A DNA stretch of 64,000 bases from Acanthacorydalis orientalis (lineage: Eukaryota; Arthropoda; Insecta; Megaloptera; Corydalidae): positions 17,993,654 through 18,057,653 of the forward strand of contig CM068317.1 in assembly GCA_034766995.1 (NCBI GenBank), read 5' to 3'. Made by a program: the position numbers and the translations under genes. Below, piece after piece: positions 36,414 to 48,530 of the stretch. The notes beneath the pieces were generated by a model, which searched no databases, had not been told where the DNA came from, and saw only the letters and a program-made list of their open reading frames with translations. How positions within the stretch are numbered: the stretch's first letter is position 1; every line of letters starts with the position of its first letter.

Positions 36414-36640
36414 TCTATATTATAAAAATGAAATAGTGATGTCATTCCCGTAACTTTTATTCGTTCTCTGATTGGTTGACATCAGTCACATGATCTGTGT
36501 TATGACTAGTTACTATTAATCGCGTGATAGAATAATCTATATTCTAATTAAAAAACCTTTCCAATAAAAAATCATGATTTACATTTCATGCTCTCTTCCT
36601 CCAAGGTTGGCGATCGCAACGAGAAGGATCCAGAGTCTTT
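36414..36640 (+). mobile_element. Helitron-like element, copy C (plus strand)
   Basis: Starts TCTATATTATAAAAATGAAA and contains TTTTATTCGTTCTCTGATTG with TTGACATCAGTCACATGATC, as copies A and B do on the other strand. Later CCTTTCCAATAAAAA and CTCTTCCTCCAAGGTTGGCGA match the same family order. The end (CGATCGCAACGAGAAGGATC) is a decayed form of the GC-rich terminus. Shorter than A and B by about 140 bp, so internally deleted. Confidence 0.5.
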
Positions 36641-37687
36641 ATAAATATTAGAGTTTTTTATATAAATATGATTCTAGGTATCGAGAATTAAACGCGAAGG
36701 ACATCTTTCATACTACAATGCAATTTTATCAGAAAATTGCGACAATTATGATTAATAATCTTACATTATTCAAAACAAAATATACTAATTGCCTCAACTT
36801 TTAGTTCATTTTTTTGAATAAAGTTTTATTCATTCCTTTAATATTATTTATAATAAAATATTGGTTCTGTTTTAAATGGATTCATTATTTCATTTCATGG
36901 ATTATTGGGTGTCCGTGATATATTTTTTGCATTATAATTTTACGTAATTTAAGAAATAACTGGTAACATTAGTTGCAGACTACAGTATCATGAATAAAGT
37001 TCGCTATCACCTTAAATAGACTTTGTTACATTTTCCATAAAATTGTAAAGGACACGCCTATTACGATTTTTTCTAATTGAGAACAATAGTAGCGAATGAG
37101 TTTTAATGTAAATATCTGAGGAAACTAAAAAAGACATCAAAAGAAATAAGCTATTGTGGGAGTATCAGGTATTCCAGTTAGACGTTCCGTTACATAACAT
37201 CTTGCATTAGTTGCTAAAATCGATATAAATAAAAAAAATAAAACATTTTTATTTTACAAAATTTTTGATCAATATATTTTTTTTCAGAAATATAATTAGT
37301 TTTAGATATACAAGAGACAATGACTTATGAGTAAAACATGGTATATAATTTTAACTAATGTACCTACTTCTTGAATATGAATAGATGATTAATAAATTGT
37401 ATTTATTTATTTTTGGAAAAAGAAACCTACTACTTTTACATTTCTATTTCAAATTCAACGTACAACAGCATTTTAATTTTTAAAATCGAAGCATTATAAA
37501 TTGTAAAACGAGAGGGTTTAAATAAAATCGTAGAAGTGACATATAGACGGTGAAGGGGAGACTTAAAAGTATTTTTTCTTGAAGTGGTATTTTTGATTAG
37601 CGGTCTGTAAAATTTGCTCATAAAAAGTGTCTTAGTTTTTAGCTTTAACAACAATCTAAATAAGACGTGTTTGGCTATTTTTGAGAA
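36641..37687. other. AT-rich sequence, possibly including a mariner 5' end
   Basis: No gene seen. The last few hundred bases may be the leader of the mariner that follows, but no inverted end was found. Confidence 0.4.
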
Positions 37688-38735
37688 ATGGATAAATTGG
37701 CACATTGTGTGGTTATTGAATTTTTAGTTTTAAATGGTATGAATGCCACACAAATTTTTGAAAATATGCGTAATGTGTACAGTGATTCCTCCCCAGGGTA
37801 TGCCACAGTGGCAAAATGGGCTGCTGAATTTAGAACAGGCAGAACATCCATCGAAGATGACCCCTGCAGTCGCAGGCCATCAACGTCAGTTACCGCAGAA
37901 AATGTTGATAAACTGCACGATATGGTGTTGAGTGACCAACGAGTGAAGGTACACGAAATAGCAGAGGCTTTGGGCATATCGACTGGCAACGTATATTCCA
38001 TTTTAACTGAAAATGTGTGCATGTCAAAAATGTCGGTGAGATGGGTAACGCGAATGTTGAATATAGACCAAAAACGCACACGATACCAAATTTCAAAGGA
38101 TTGATTAACCATGATGCAGTGTAATAAAAATGATTTTTCTGTCGGTTTGTGACCACCAAGGAGAAATCGAAACAGTGGACTAAAAGAGGAGATAGGTCAC
38201 CAAAGAAGTTCAAAGCTGGTCCATTGGAAACCAAAGTCATTGGTTCAGTTTTTTGTAATCCGCAGCGAATTTTGATAATGGATTATTTATTTGAAAAGGG
38301 AAATACAATCAACAGCGCTTACTACGGTACTCTCTTTGACAAGTTATGAGACGCCACTGATGTAAAACGACCCAGAACACAACACAAAAAAATCCTGTTT
38401 TATCACAACAACACTCGTACTCATTCATCGATACAAACAGCTGCCAAGATCCATTCTCTTGGCTTCAAATTGATTCCTTATGCCCCATATTCACCAGACC
38501 TGACCCCTTCCGATTTCCATCTCTTTCCACAACTGAAATATAATAGCCGAAGTACACGCCTATTTTAAAGAAATTGAGAAATCGCATTTTGACCGGCATA
38601 ATGGCACTCGAGCAACGTTAGATGAAATGTTTTAAATATATCCACGAATAAAAACCTCCGAGGTCAAGTTAGACGATGCCACTTATTTAGATGCCAATCT
38701 GTTATTAAAATACTTGTCAAATAAATTATAGTTTT
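37688..38735 (+). pseudogene. mariner transposase, near full length, dead
   Basis: The N-terminal half is one open frame (37688-38104): MDKLAHCVVIEFLVLNGMNA, WAAEFRTGRTSIEDDP, STSVTAENVDKLHDMVLSDQ, VHEIAEALGISTGNVYSILT, MSKMSVRWVTRMLNIDQKRT. This is the bipartite helix-turn-helix DNA-binding region. After a frameshift the catalytic half reads KPKKFKAGPLETKVIGSVF-like sequence, GNTINSAYYGTLFDKL, FYHNNTRTHSS and APYSPDLTPSDFHLFPQLKY. The first Asp motif (MDETW) is missing, deleted between RFVT and TKEKSKQW, and the second is Asn (HNN for HDN). Only the third Asp is intact. Several stops follow. Confidence 0.9.
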
Positions 38736-39159
38736 GTTCAAAGTGTAAAAAGGTGTTTTTCAACATTTAGATGCTCTTGGATTTTAAGTATTTTCAAACA
38801 GCTTAATAAATTTCCGCCAATTTTTCTTCTGATATGTTTGCTTTTTACAGATTTTACAAATATGATTCGAGTGCTAATAACCTTATCTGTCGAAACTCCC
38901 TAAAACCCCAAATAACTCAACTCACTACAAGTACAATACTGCGAAATCTTTATACGAGGAATAGTTGACATATTAGGCATAGTCCTTATTGAAATTTTAC
39001 TTCAAATTGATGTAAGCACTTTTTAATTGACGATGTTTACTACTTTAGTATTAAACAAATAAACCACACATTTAAAAAACCGTTATATTACTAAAAATAG
39101 TTTATGTCGAAGATTTATTTTTAGTGTTATGTAGAAGATTTTACGATAATTTCCGTACA
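38736..39159. other. AT-rich spacer between two mariners
   Basis: Nothing recognised. Confidence 0.5.
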
Positions 39160-39161
39160 TA

Positions 39162-40051
39162 CGAGGTCAGACAATTAAGTAATGCGACCGATTTTTTTTT
39201 TCTCGGCCTGTGGTAACACTGCGAACCTGTAACTCCGCCACCGTAACAGCAGATCCCTACTCTCTCGATTGAGACCTTGACCACCCTCGTACGATCATTT
39301 CTTCGCCAGCTGTTTAGTGTTTTGTAACAACGCGCGAGTAGTGCATGTCACGAAAATGGAACAGAGAAATTTGTCTCGAGCAGGTTGAAAGTGATCCTAC
39401 TCTTCTCGATCGAGTTATTACTGGTGATGAAAGTTGGTTCTTTCAATATGACCCCGAAACTAAACGACAAAGCCAACAGTGGCTGTCCCCTGGAGCACCA
39501 AGGCCAAAGGCGAGAATGAGCAAGTCCAAAGTGAAAACCATGTTGATTTGCTTCTTCGACAGCAAAGGGGTGGTTCACAAAGAGTTCGTACCACCTGGAC
39601 AAACCGTAAATCAAGTATTCTACCGCAATGTGCTCGAAAAATTACGAAAAAGGGTGCTCAGATTGCGTCCAGAGATCGCGAAGACTTGGGTTCTGCATCA
39701 CGACAATGCTCCCTGTCACAGTGCGTTCAGTGTCTCTCAGTTTTTGGCGTCTAAAGGCATCGCAACGTTACCACAACCGCCCTATTCACCGGACATGTTC
39801 CCCCATATGAAAAAATTCGTCAAAGGTCGACATTATGACTCCGTTGAAGATATCCAAGAATCTGTGACGAGGGTACTCGGAGAGGTCCCACAAGAAGTGT
39901 TCCAGAATTGTTACGAAAACTGGAAAACTCGCTGGAATAAGTGTATAGATGCGGGAGGGGACTACTTTGAAGGGGATCGCAGCGATGTACCTTAATTTTT
40001 AAATATACTCGATTTTTGAATTTTGTCGCATTACTTAATTGTCTGACCTCG
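39162..40051 (+). mobile_element. mariner copy 2, deletion derivative (890 bp)
   Basis: The ends CGAGGTCAGACAATTAAG (continuing GTAATGCGAC) are nearly identical to mariner copy 1 at 11429-12348 and are flanked by TA (39160-39161, 40052-40053). The original start (ATGGAACAGAGAAATTTG) is kept and joined near 39373 to CTCGAGCAGG, so this copy lost the DNA-binding half through a different junction from copy 1. Elsewhere the two copies differ at only a few sites, which suggests recent activity of this family. Confidence 0.93.
39345..39995 (+). CDS. mariner transposase catalytic-half ORF lacking third Asp
   Basis: An uninterrupted 216-residue frame reads LLDRVITGDESWFFQYDPET, MSKSKVKTMLICFFDSKGVV, WVLHHDNAPCHSAFSVSQFL, then PYSPDM joined to FPHMKKFVKGRHYDSVED, and ends CIDAGGDYFEGDRSDVP. 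Compared with copy 1, a 21-bp in-frame deletion at about 39799 removes Ser-Pro-Cys-Asp-Phe-Leu-Leu, including the third catalytic aspartate. The frame's own ATG (39345) is not the family start; the family start ATG at 39355 is out of frame after the deletion. The predicted protein cannot catalyse transposition, though it might still fold or pair with other subunits. Confidence 0.85.
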   Translation: MSRKWNREICLEQVESDPTLLDRVITGDESWFFQYDPETKRQSQQWLSPGAPRPKARMSKSKVKTMLICFFDSKGVVHKEFVPPGQTVNQVFYRNVLEKLRKRVLRLRPEIAKTWVLHHDNAPCHSAFSVSQFLASKGIATLPQPPYSPDMFPHMKKFVKGRHYDSVEDIQESVTRVLGEVPQEVFQNCYENWKTRWNKCIDAGGDYFEGDRSDVP

Positions 40052-40053
40052 TA

Positions 40054-40565
40054 CACTATGCAGTTATTTAGATAAATAACCTAGTTGTCAAAAATCAACA
40101 AACACTATTAAAATATTTCTATTTAAATATTGGTTATGTACAATTCTAGTTTTGGTGTACAATAACGCGACAACATTGAATAAAATGTCGTACGGATGCC
40201 AATTTTAAAAAACTAATGAAATAGATAGATATTATTTCATCTGTATTCCATACTTTCTTCTTTTTGTTCTAATCGATTATCATTAGTATTATCCTTCCGG
40301 AATTTTTTAAAAAGTAAAAAAAAAACAATAATTCCGAAGAAGTAAATTGTACGAATGACCTTTTTATGTCAGTCTGCGAAATTGTTTAAAAGAATTTGTT
40401 ATATAGTTATAGTGGAAGAAAGAAAAAATATTTTATTGAAATTCACACTATAATATTTATAATACACATTATTATTAATTATACAATTTAATTATTTATA
40501 ATTTATATTTATGTGACTTAAAGAATTTATTTACGTTTTATTATTTTTTTTTGTAAGAAACAAAA
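40054..40565. other. AT-rich spacer
   Basis: No feature recognised. Confidence 0.5.
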
Positions 40566-40735
40566 TCAACTGATGAGGTAATTTGGAAATTCTTGGAGAT
40601 AAGCACGAATCAAATCTTGCACGACTATTCGACTGCCATGAAGTCGTGCCATCGATGTATTATATCGCACTTTGACGGGAATCGAAAAACCCCGCACAGA
40701 TGCAAATAAGCAAATATGTTCTAAATTTAATGGCA
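40566..40735 (-). pseudogene. coding-like C-terminal fragment, unidentified
   Basis: On the minus strand a frame reads VRGFSIPVKVRYNTSMARLH, then GSRIVVQDLIRAYLQEFPNY with LIS and a TGA stop (40566-40568). GC content and amino-acid mix are protein-like, in contrast to the flanks. Just upstream another frame reads YDAKHNIRLIAIKFRTYL, which suggests a frameshift between two parts of one protein. No good acceptor lies between the two parts. It could be the last exon of a decayed host gene or part of an unfamiliar mobile element; I cannot name it. Confidence 0.4.
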
Positions 40736-40893
40736 ATTAATCTAATATTGTGTTTAGCATCGTATCTCTGGTTACAACTTATGAGTGTATTGTTACTAAC
40801 GAAATTCTGCTTAAGATTTTTCAAATAAATGGAAACTTATCAACATAAAATAAGTTTTGTGTATTTTTTGAAAAATACTTGTATGTATGTATG

Positions 40894-40971
<78 letters not shown>

Positions 40972-41319
40972 AATACAATTTCTTGAGAACAAAACATAAA
41001 ATATATTAACAAATTAGTAAATTACTATATAAAAGTATGTAAGAGGTTTAAAATTCTAATTTAAATTAATTTTGTAAAATAAAAAATACAGAGTACAGTG
41101 CATGTATTTTTGACCTGATATATTTAAACTAAGAATTCGCATACTTTTATTCTGTGGTAAGGAATCGTTTTAACAGTTTGTCTGAAAAATATTATTTTAT
41201 TATCCAGGTCAGTCTATGATTGATAATTATGTAAACAAGTGTAAGTCAAGTAATTTTTAAAATAATTCGAAAATAGAATTCATTCAGTTATAACACGACT
41301 TACCACTGAAGAAATATAT
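40736..41319. other. AT-rich sequence with a (TA)n array
   Basis: ATGT and TA repeats lie at about 40882-40969. No gene. Confidence 0.5.
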
Positions 41320-41830
41320 CGACTTAAATAAAATGAATGGATTGAGTTTGTTTATGAAGATTATTCTCAATAAGTATCAACAGTAAAACATTGGTTACAA
41401 AAACGATTAAAATTACTAAAATGTTACGGCACTCATTTTTTAGGTCTATGAACGTTTTAACAGAGTTCAAGGAATGAAATTCGATTACAAATACAGACTA
41501 TTATTTTAATTTATTGTAGGAAAACTACTGGTGAAACGCGTCGAGGAAAACTGAGTCAAGGCATCCTCTTTTTGCAATAATAATGCGTCCGTCCATAAAT
41601 CACTATTCGGAAATTCAGTTTCAATCAAATTTATTATTTACTTTATAGCTCGGTTTTTAATTCCATTCAATATTATTTAGTCTCCGAAGTTAATCTCAGG
41701 GGAAGAAAATTATTATTAATAAAAAAATGCAATAGGCCATTTTGGACCAATTTGTAGATTGAAGGATCAAATATATTTGTATAATGATACAGAAGTATTA
41801 ATTAACAACGAGAAAAGTGTTTGAAATAAA
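41320..41830 (+). pseudogene. heavily decayed mariner transposase remnant
   Basis: Short recognisable words remain in several frames: WIEFVYEDYSQ, a stop, then VSTVKHWLQKRLK (mariner N-terminal helix-turn-helix linker), then GKLLVKRVEEN and SFCNNNASVHKS (the region of the second catalytic motif, with Asn for Asp). The central part is deleted. Weak but consistent in order and strand. Confidence 0.5.
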
Positions 41831-42581
41831 ATTATATTTACAAATATTAGAGGTATTTCTTTCTAATTCTCTTCATATATTATGCCGAGAATACATAACC
41901 TTTATTATATACATAGTTAAAATGGAATATGGCCAAAATTCTTCAAATGTGATGACAAATTAACCAAAAGCTAAATTAGAACAAAAACAGATGACAAACT
42001 ATCTAAAAAAGGCATCGAAAAAAATATTATTTTCAATATAAATCTGAGTATTAAGAAAAGAAGATTAGGAAGCACATTATATATATATATATATATAGTA
42101 TACGTTCGAATATTTATTCGCACATAAAAATATATTTGTGCGCGCCTGGAGATTTTCAGTAGAAAGAAAGAATTGCGCATACAGTTGGGGGACCAACGTA
42201 CTTTTTTTCTATGATTGATTGTGAATATATTCATGTATTATCATGCAGATCCAATACATAAAATTGAACAGATATATTTTATGTATGCAACGTTGTAATG
42301 ATTTATTTTTAGTAGTTTAAAAAACAGCGGGTGATGAAAATACTATGATGAATTTACGAATGGATTAATTTCTTAGAAATACAATATATATCGAATATTT
42401 ACTTGTCGAAACAGAAAATACAATGTATAACTATTTTGAAAACAATTCTGACACATTTGTAAATCCATACTCTCGTTCATTTATTTAAAACAATATGATT
42501 ATGTATGTATGTATGTGTGTGTGTGTGCGTGTGTGCGTGCGTGCGTGCGTGCGTGCGTGCATGCATGTATGTATGTATGTG

Positions 42582-42650
<69 letters not shown>

Positions 42651-42743
42651 AATAGTATTTAGCCACAAAAAAAGAAAGGTTGCAAAAAATAATCTATTAC
42701 CATGTTTATATAGACACACAAACACAAACAAACACACCCACGC

Positions 42744-42817
<74 letters not shown>

Positions 42818-42900
42818 ATAACGACTACATTGCTATATATCTGATAATAATTATATAGACAAAATGATCTTTAATAAACATGTTTATTGTTTCATTTGGT
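41831..42900. other. AT-rich sequence with microsatellites
   Basis: Arrays lie at about 42499-42647 (ATGT, GTGC, TA) and 42746-42812 (TA). No gene. Confidence 0.5.
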
Positions 42901-42989
42901 TTCATATACAGGTTTATAATTTAAAAGTGGGTAAGCGCAGCGATCCCAGAGGGTTGTGAGCGAAGCGTGCAGGAGGCGAAGCCCCCTAG
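42901..42989 (+). mobile_element. Helitron-like 3' terminus, copy D
   Basis: The segment GGGTAAGCGCAGCGATCC, GTGAGCGAAGCGTGCAGG and AGGCGAAGCCCCCTAG ends at 42989 in CTAG followed by T. AGGAGGC and GCCCCCT form a hairpin with a GAA loop directly before the end. Upstream TTTCATTTGGTTTCATATACA matches the units at 55.6 and 56.0 kb. Confidence 0.55.
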
Positions 42990-43190
42990 TATACATAAAA
43001 CATTTACACCTGATAAACCCTTCATTTTACTAACGCTGTATAGCTTGATATAGCATAATTGGCGTATGAGTAGTATAATACAGATGTGTATCGGATTTAT
43101 CCCTCACAAGAATTTTTATTACTGACAACTTATTTTTTGATGTGAAAGATTATTATTATCTTTCTATATACAAAAAATAATTCCATCGTA
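42990..43190. other. AT-rich spacer
   Basis: Nothing recognised. Confidence 0.5.
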
Positions 43191-43196
43191 AAATTT

Positions 43197-43270
43197 CTAT
43201 AAAACAAAATTTGGTTTTCGTGTAGACCACCTCTTCGCAACGCCGCTTCGACCGATACGGTCTACAAGTA
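43197..43270 (+). repeat. possible Helitron 5' fragment with hairpin
   Basis: TCTATAAAACAAAATTTGGT leads into a GC-rich patch bounded by GTAGACC and GGTCTAC, which can pair as a 7-bp stem around CTCTTCGCAACGCCGCTTCG. Start and composition resemble Helitron 5' ends, but it is a single copy in this window. Confidence 0.3.
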
Positions 43271-44347
43271 TTTGTAAATTATTATTATTTTTGTTCCAAT
43301 TTAAGTTTAAAAGGTATGTGCAAATATATTTTATTATATTTAAAATTTCTGATCATAAATTCATTTTAAATTAAAATATTATTAATGGTAAGTTTACATC
43401 CTCATTTTATAGACACAGTGTATTAAGCGTCCACTATTACTCACATTATATTGTTGATTTTTTCTCTTTCATTGCTGAAGTAGCATCTTGACGTGCGGAA
43501 TTTCATAGATATGTACAAGTTAAAAAGTTTTTTTTAGAAAATATGAATTAAAAAAATGTAACTATGATACATTTTATAGAACAAAAAATGTTTTTACTCT
43601 GATCACACTGTATAAATAGATATAAGGGAAACTATATGGAATAAGAGAAATTATATAGAACATGGGAAATTATGTTCCATTATATTCATATTATCATATA
43701 TAGTACGAGTAGCGGTTTGAGGAATTATAAATATCTAGTTGACTAAATGTCTGCGCTAAAAAACTGCATAGACATTTGCAGTTAAAAAATATGCAGTTAC
43801 TGTACCAAGTTGCTCACAACTTTTGAATAAACAGACTATGTTAATACAAAATGATAAATATTAGAGATAATAAAGGATCGTGAAATATATTCATAGATGA
43901 GTTGATTGGGGTTTTTAGAAATCTTTCCGATAGCACTTCTGAACAAAATTGGCATTTAGAAAACTTTACATTACTACACTTTTAACTAAATTTTATTTAA
44001 AATTATACAAATTTCGTTTTTGTCAATAATTTATGTGGTACTTTTCGTTCATATTGATTATTTTCATTGTTTAATACTGTGTTAATATTGTATATGTTTG
44101 ATAAATAAATGTGTATATATAATATTAATTTATAAAATTTTACAAATTTACTATTACAGAGATTTTTTCATTGAACACATAAGTTAAAAATACTTAATAT
44201 ACAATTACTGGATTCAATACAATTGGATTATAGTATGTGTTGAAAATACAATAATTTTCTTTCCAAATTTAACATATAATTAAAACGGATCCTATAAATA
44301 CTTTTTACATATTTTATACTGAAAATGATTATATTTATAGTTATTAG

Positions 44348-44410
<63 letters not shown>

Positions 44411-45055
44411 TCATACATTACAGTCAATTAATATTATTGATATAGGTGGAATTTACAGAAACTTATAAAATAATGCATATAAATTCGTGTTTTTAATATT
44501 TACATACTCAAATATGTTTCTTTATAATTACACAGGACTGGTATAATAAAAGAAAAGAATTTGCATTCGAAAAGAAATAAATAAAAAAAAATTCATTTAC
44601 TCGATTAGACAGCAAACAATTGCTGGCACAGCTGCTATTTTCTTAAACATGTCAACATTTTTTTTACCTTTTTTTAATTGAAATTGGCTATTGTTGTGAC
44701 AATATAATATGACAATTAGGACACTTTCACTAAACTCAATTTCAAAAATAATATATCTAAATAGTAAAGAACGATCATTATTTTAAAGGATAAAAATTAT
44801 GATTCAAATATCTATATTATATATAAATTATTAGTTTTCTACGCTGTTTTTTTTTTCGAATATTTAGAAATTTATGCAACAATGTTGAATAATAATCATC
44901 ATTTACAGTGATGTTGCGTTCCTAGTCTATTAATAAAATGTCCTTGCAATCCCGAAAAAATGTGACCATGATCTTTTTTTATGGATTGAGACACCTTGTT
45001 TTTTCTCGGGGGTGGTTCACCTGCTTGCCGCCGACACACGTAACAAGACGTAATT
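43271..45055. other. AT-rich sequence, nothing recognised
   Basis: (TA)n lies at about 44349-44407. A GC-richer patch at about 45000-45050 has no supported frame. Confidence 0.5.
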
Positions 45056-45057
45056 TA

Positions 45058-46328
45058 TTAACTTATTAAGTATGAAATGTCCGATTTCCTTAAGTACTAA
45101 GTTTGATAGCTCCCATTTCTGACATTTCACTTTAATTGGCATTTCCTGTTTTTTTTTTTCTTTATTATGAAGGTATACACATCCTCAATCTTTTAAACGC
45201 GCGTTTTGGGTTAATATTCAATTAATTTTTAGGGCAATTTTTGTGAATCCATGGATAAGTTAAAACTTCATGTTATTTTCGAATATGAATTCCATCGTGA
45301 AGCGAATGCGACTCAGACAGCTCAAAATATAAACAAAGTGTTTGTTGTGAAAGGATGTGGCTAATGAACGTGCAGTACATCGATGGTTTGTTAAGTTCCG
45401 TTCTAGTGATTTTAACCTTGAAAATGAGCCATGTGGTTGACCTGAGACCAAGGTGGACAGTGATGAGCTGGAAGCTATAGTGGAAACGAATCCATCTCAA
45501 ACTACGCATGAATTAGCAGTAAGGTTTGACGTTACTATTCCAACAATATTGGATCATTTGAAACAAATCGGTAAGGTAAAGAAGCTGGATAGACGGGTTC
45601 CGCATAAATTAAACGAGCGTCAGAGGACAAATCGTCTCAAAACTTGCTTTTCTTTGCTGTCACGCATAAAGGCGAACAATTTCTACACCGTATTATTACG
45701 AGTGATGAAAAATTAATTCTTTTTGACAATCGCAAGTGTCCAGGGTACAGATGAAATACAGAAACACAGTCCAATGCTGAATATTCATTAAAAAAGCGAA
45801 TGGTGTCTGTTTGGTGGTCTAGCACTGGTATTATCCACTACATCTTCAAGAAACCTGGTTAATCTATTACAGCGAATGTCTAATGCAACCAAATGGATGA
45901 AATGATGAGGATACTTGCGATTAAGCATTCGAGATTGGTCAATAGAGGCAGGCCAATCCTACTGCAAGATAACGTTTAACCACATGTCGCAGAAACAACG
46001 CTGCTCAAACTACAGAAGCTGGATTTGGAAACTCTTTGTCATCCACCGTATTTACCAGAACTTGCACCAACTGACTAACACTTATTTCGGGCTTTGGATC
46101 ACTTCTTGCAAGGAAAAATAGTCCAAATTGTGGAAAACGCTTTTCGTAATTTCATCACTACTCACTGTCCTGCTTCTTCGCTGCTGGCATAATCAAGTTA
46201 CCTTTAAGATAGAAAAACGGTATGGATAGTTTGGACGCATACTTTGATTAATTGTATTGCTTTTTGTTTGAGGTATAATAAACTAAACTTTTGATTCGAA
46301 ATCGGACATTTCATTCTTAATGACCTAA
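45058..46328 (+). mobile_element. full-length mariner (1,271 bp), transposase broken
   Basis: The inverted ends TTAACTTATTAAGTATGAAA and, from the right, TTAGGTCATTAAGAATGAAA both continue TGTCCGATTTC and are flanked by TA (45056-45057, 46329-46330). The length is that of an intact mariner, so only point changes and small indels have occurred. It lies about 40 bp from one of the longest (TA)n arrays. Confidence 0.92.
45251..46235 (+). pseudogene. mariner transposase pseudogene (SETMAR-related type)
   Basis: The order of readable blocks is complete: MDKLKLHVIFEYEFHRE-like start (45251), DVANERAVHRWFVKFRSSDF, NLENEPCG, VDSDELEAIVETNPSQTTHE, LAVRFDVTIPTILDHLKQIG, KVKKLDRRVPHKLNERQRTN, ITSDEKLILFDN, LLQDNV and LAPTD. 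All three Asp codons survive, in different frames. The Trp after the first motif is Leu, a stop follows QDNV, and another follows PTD. At least four frameshifts are present. Confidence 0.9.
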
Positions 46329-46366
46329 TATATTTTAGTTTTAGTCAGTTTTTTTGGAAAAAATAT

Positions 46367-46544
<178 letters not shown>

Positions 46545-47766
46545 TTTTAACAATATTCGTCTACATAAATTATATTTATGGAGTGAAGTGATTATGATTC
46601 ATACGATTTTAAGCATAGAACCGACTACTTTAAATATGAATCAATGTAATTAATGAAATTATCAAAAACAGATGTGCAAAAGTGCCATATATTATAAAGA
46701 TTTTTTCAGTCAATAAAAATGTTTAAAAATGCAATTAGTAAGTTACTGATTATCAGACGTAGGTCACTCTGTCAGGCGAAATAAATAAATTCAGTTATTG
46801 TCATTCAGTTCAGTTTACTGTCCAACAGATTCAATGGTTGTATACACTTTCTTAAAACTACCAAGTTATACAGAGGACCCATGTTAAAAGAGAAATGTAA
46901 AGGTGAGAAAACAACAAAGTAACCTTCGAACTAGGAAATGAAGTTAATATTTGAGACTTTATTATCATTAACCACCTTAAATTTAGTAATACTATAGCTG
47001 TAAAATGGATAACAGTTATCCATTTTATTTCAATGGCGAAAAAATTATCATATGCATCTCATATTGTGATTTTGGACATGTTATGATTAAATTTCGATTA
47101 TCAACATCACATTTGCTTAACGATCTTTTAAATGATCCACATCTTCAGTCTATAAACACTAAAAACCAGTCAAGATTACAATAACGCTATAGTTACGATT
47201 TCTTTGAGAGTAAAATGATCAACGCCATCAGGCCAGTGATCATACTGTTTAAGAATGCATAAAATGATTTAGCACTATAAACAACTAGCATTTTTATTTC
47301 AAAACGAAATTTGAAAAAGGATACATTCTATTTTTTATATTATACAGATTTGCTAATGAAACGAATTCGTTTCTCAATTAGTAATAAATTTGTTTTTAAA
47401 CTGATATAGACTATACATTATTTGGGCTGTTAATACATGTTCTGATAGTCTGACACTATAATATATAGTTGAAGAACAGAAAATTATCGTAATTGAGTAT
47501 ATCAGCAATAAATGAGTAAAACTGATTCAAAGAGAGCAAATAAAAACCTTTTCATATTTGTTCTCTTTTTTCAATATAGTAAGAAAAACTTAACAACGAT
47601 ATCATTATGCAACATGCACACACAGTTATTCTAATAATTTCAGTTATAAAATTTAATCTCAAATATACGAAATATGTTTTCACAGTAGTGTTGTGACAAT
47701 AATCGTATATTGATTTTAAATGGATTGCACGATGATAAAATTGAAAATACTGATAACATATGTATG

Positions 47767-47842
<76 letters not shown>

Positions 47843-48179
47843 CACAGTAACACCACGAGTTACATAAGTAATGCGTTCCAGAAACCTTTCAAGTAACTTG
47901 AATATAAGTAAGTCGAATTTGTAAATTACTTAAGTGTAACTTTATAAGATACTATATTTATTACATGCATGTATATTATTTACAGTATTGTGCAAAACAG
48001 AAATAACAAATTCTACTTAAACATTTAAGTGTATTTATCTTTTCTTCTAATTATTTTACAATGATATTAATAATTCATACTTATATATTGATAAAACAAA
48101 AAGAAAATGATTTTCAAAAATAATAATAATTCACTAATATTAAAATGGTAACAAAAACAAGTAACTACAATATATGACA
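46545..48179. other. AT-rich sequence, nothing recognised
   Basis: (TA)n lies at about 47776-47844. A frame at 47006-47185 (MDNSYPFYFNGEKIIICISY...) is 59 codons with no other support and is not called. Confidence 0.45.
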
Positions 48180-48530
48180 GTGTGCAAAACTACAGCAACA
48201 AATCTAGTACTTTATGTAAAAGCTCCTATTTTTAATAACCTCAGCACATCTGCATGGCATTGATGAATTAAATAGTGGTTTCGGGTATCTTTTCCTGTTC
48301 ATTTTTTAATATGCTCGAAACAGTTTCCACTTGTTTCCGAAACGTTCGCCCGCAACTCGTCGTTTGAGAATCTCGAAGAGATTTGCAAAGGGATTCAAGT
48401 CTGATGATTGTGTAGATCAATCAAGAATGAAGCCAATTGTCTTTTAACCAATCCTTTACCAACCTCGATGTATGTTTCGGGTCATTATTGTGTTGAAACA
48501 CACATCGAAGCGACATATTCCACTCAGCAT
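48180..48530 (-). pseudogene. Tc1-like transposase C-terminal remnant
   Basis: On the minus strand the words KHTSRLVKDWLKDNW, then a decayed SPDLNPIENL-like region (IRLESLCKSLRDSQTT), SCGRTFRKQVETVSSILKNE and FINAMQMC follow the order of a Tc1 transposase tail. CCCGAAACCACTATTTAAT fits EKIPETTI. The catalytic Glu region is garbled by indels. The N-terminal half is absent. Confidence 0.6.
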
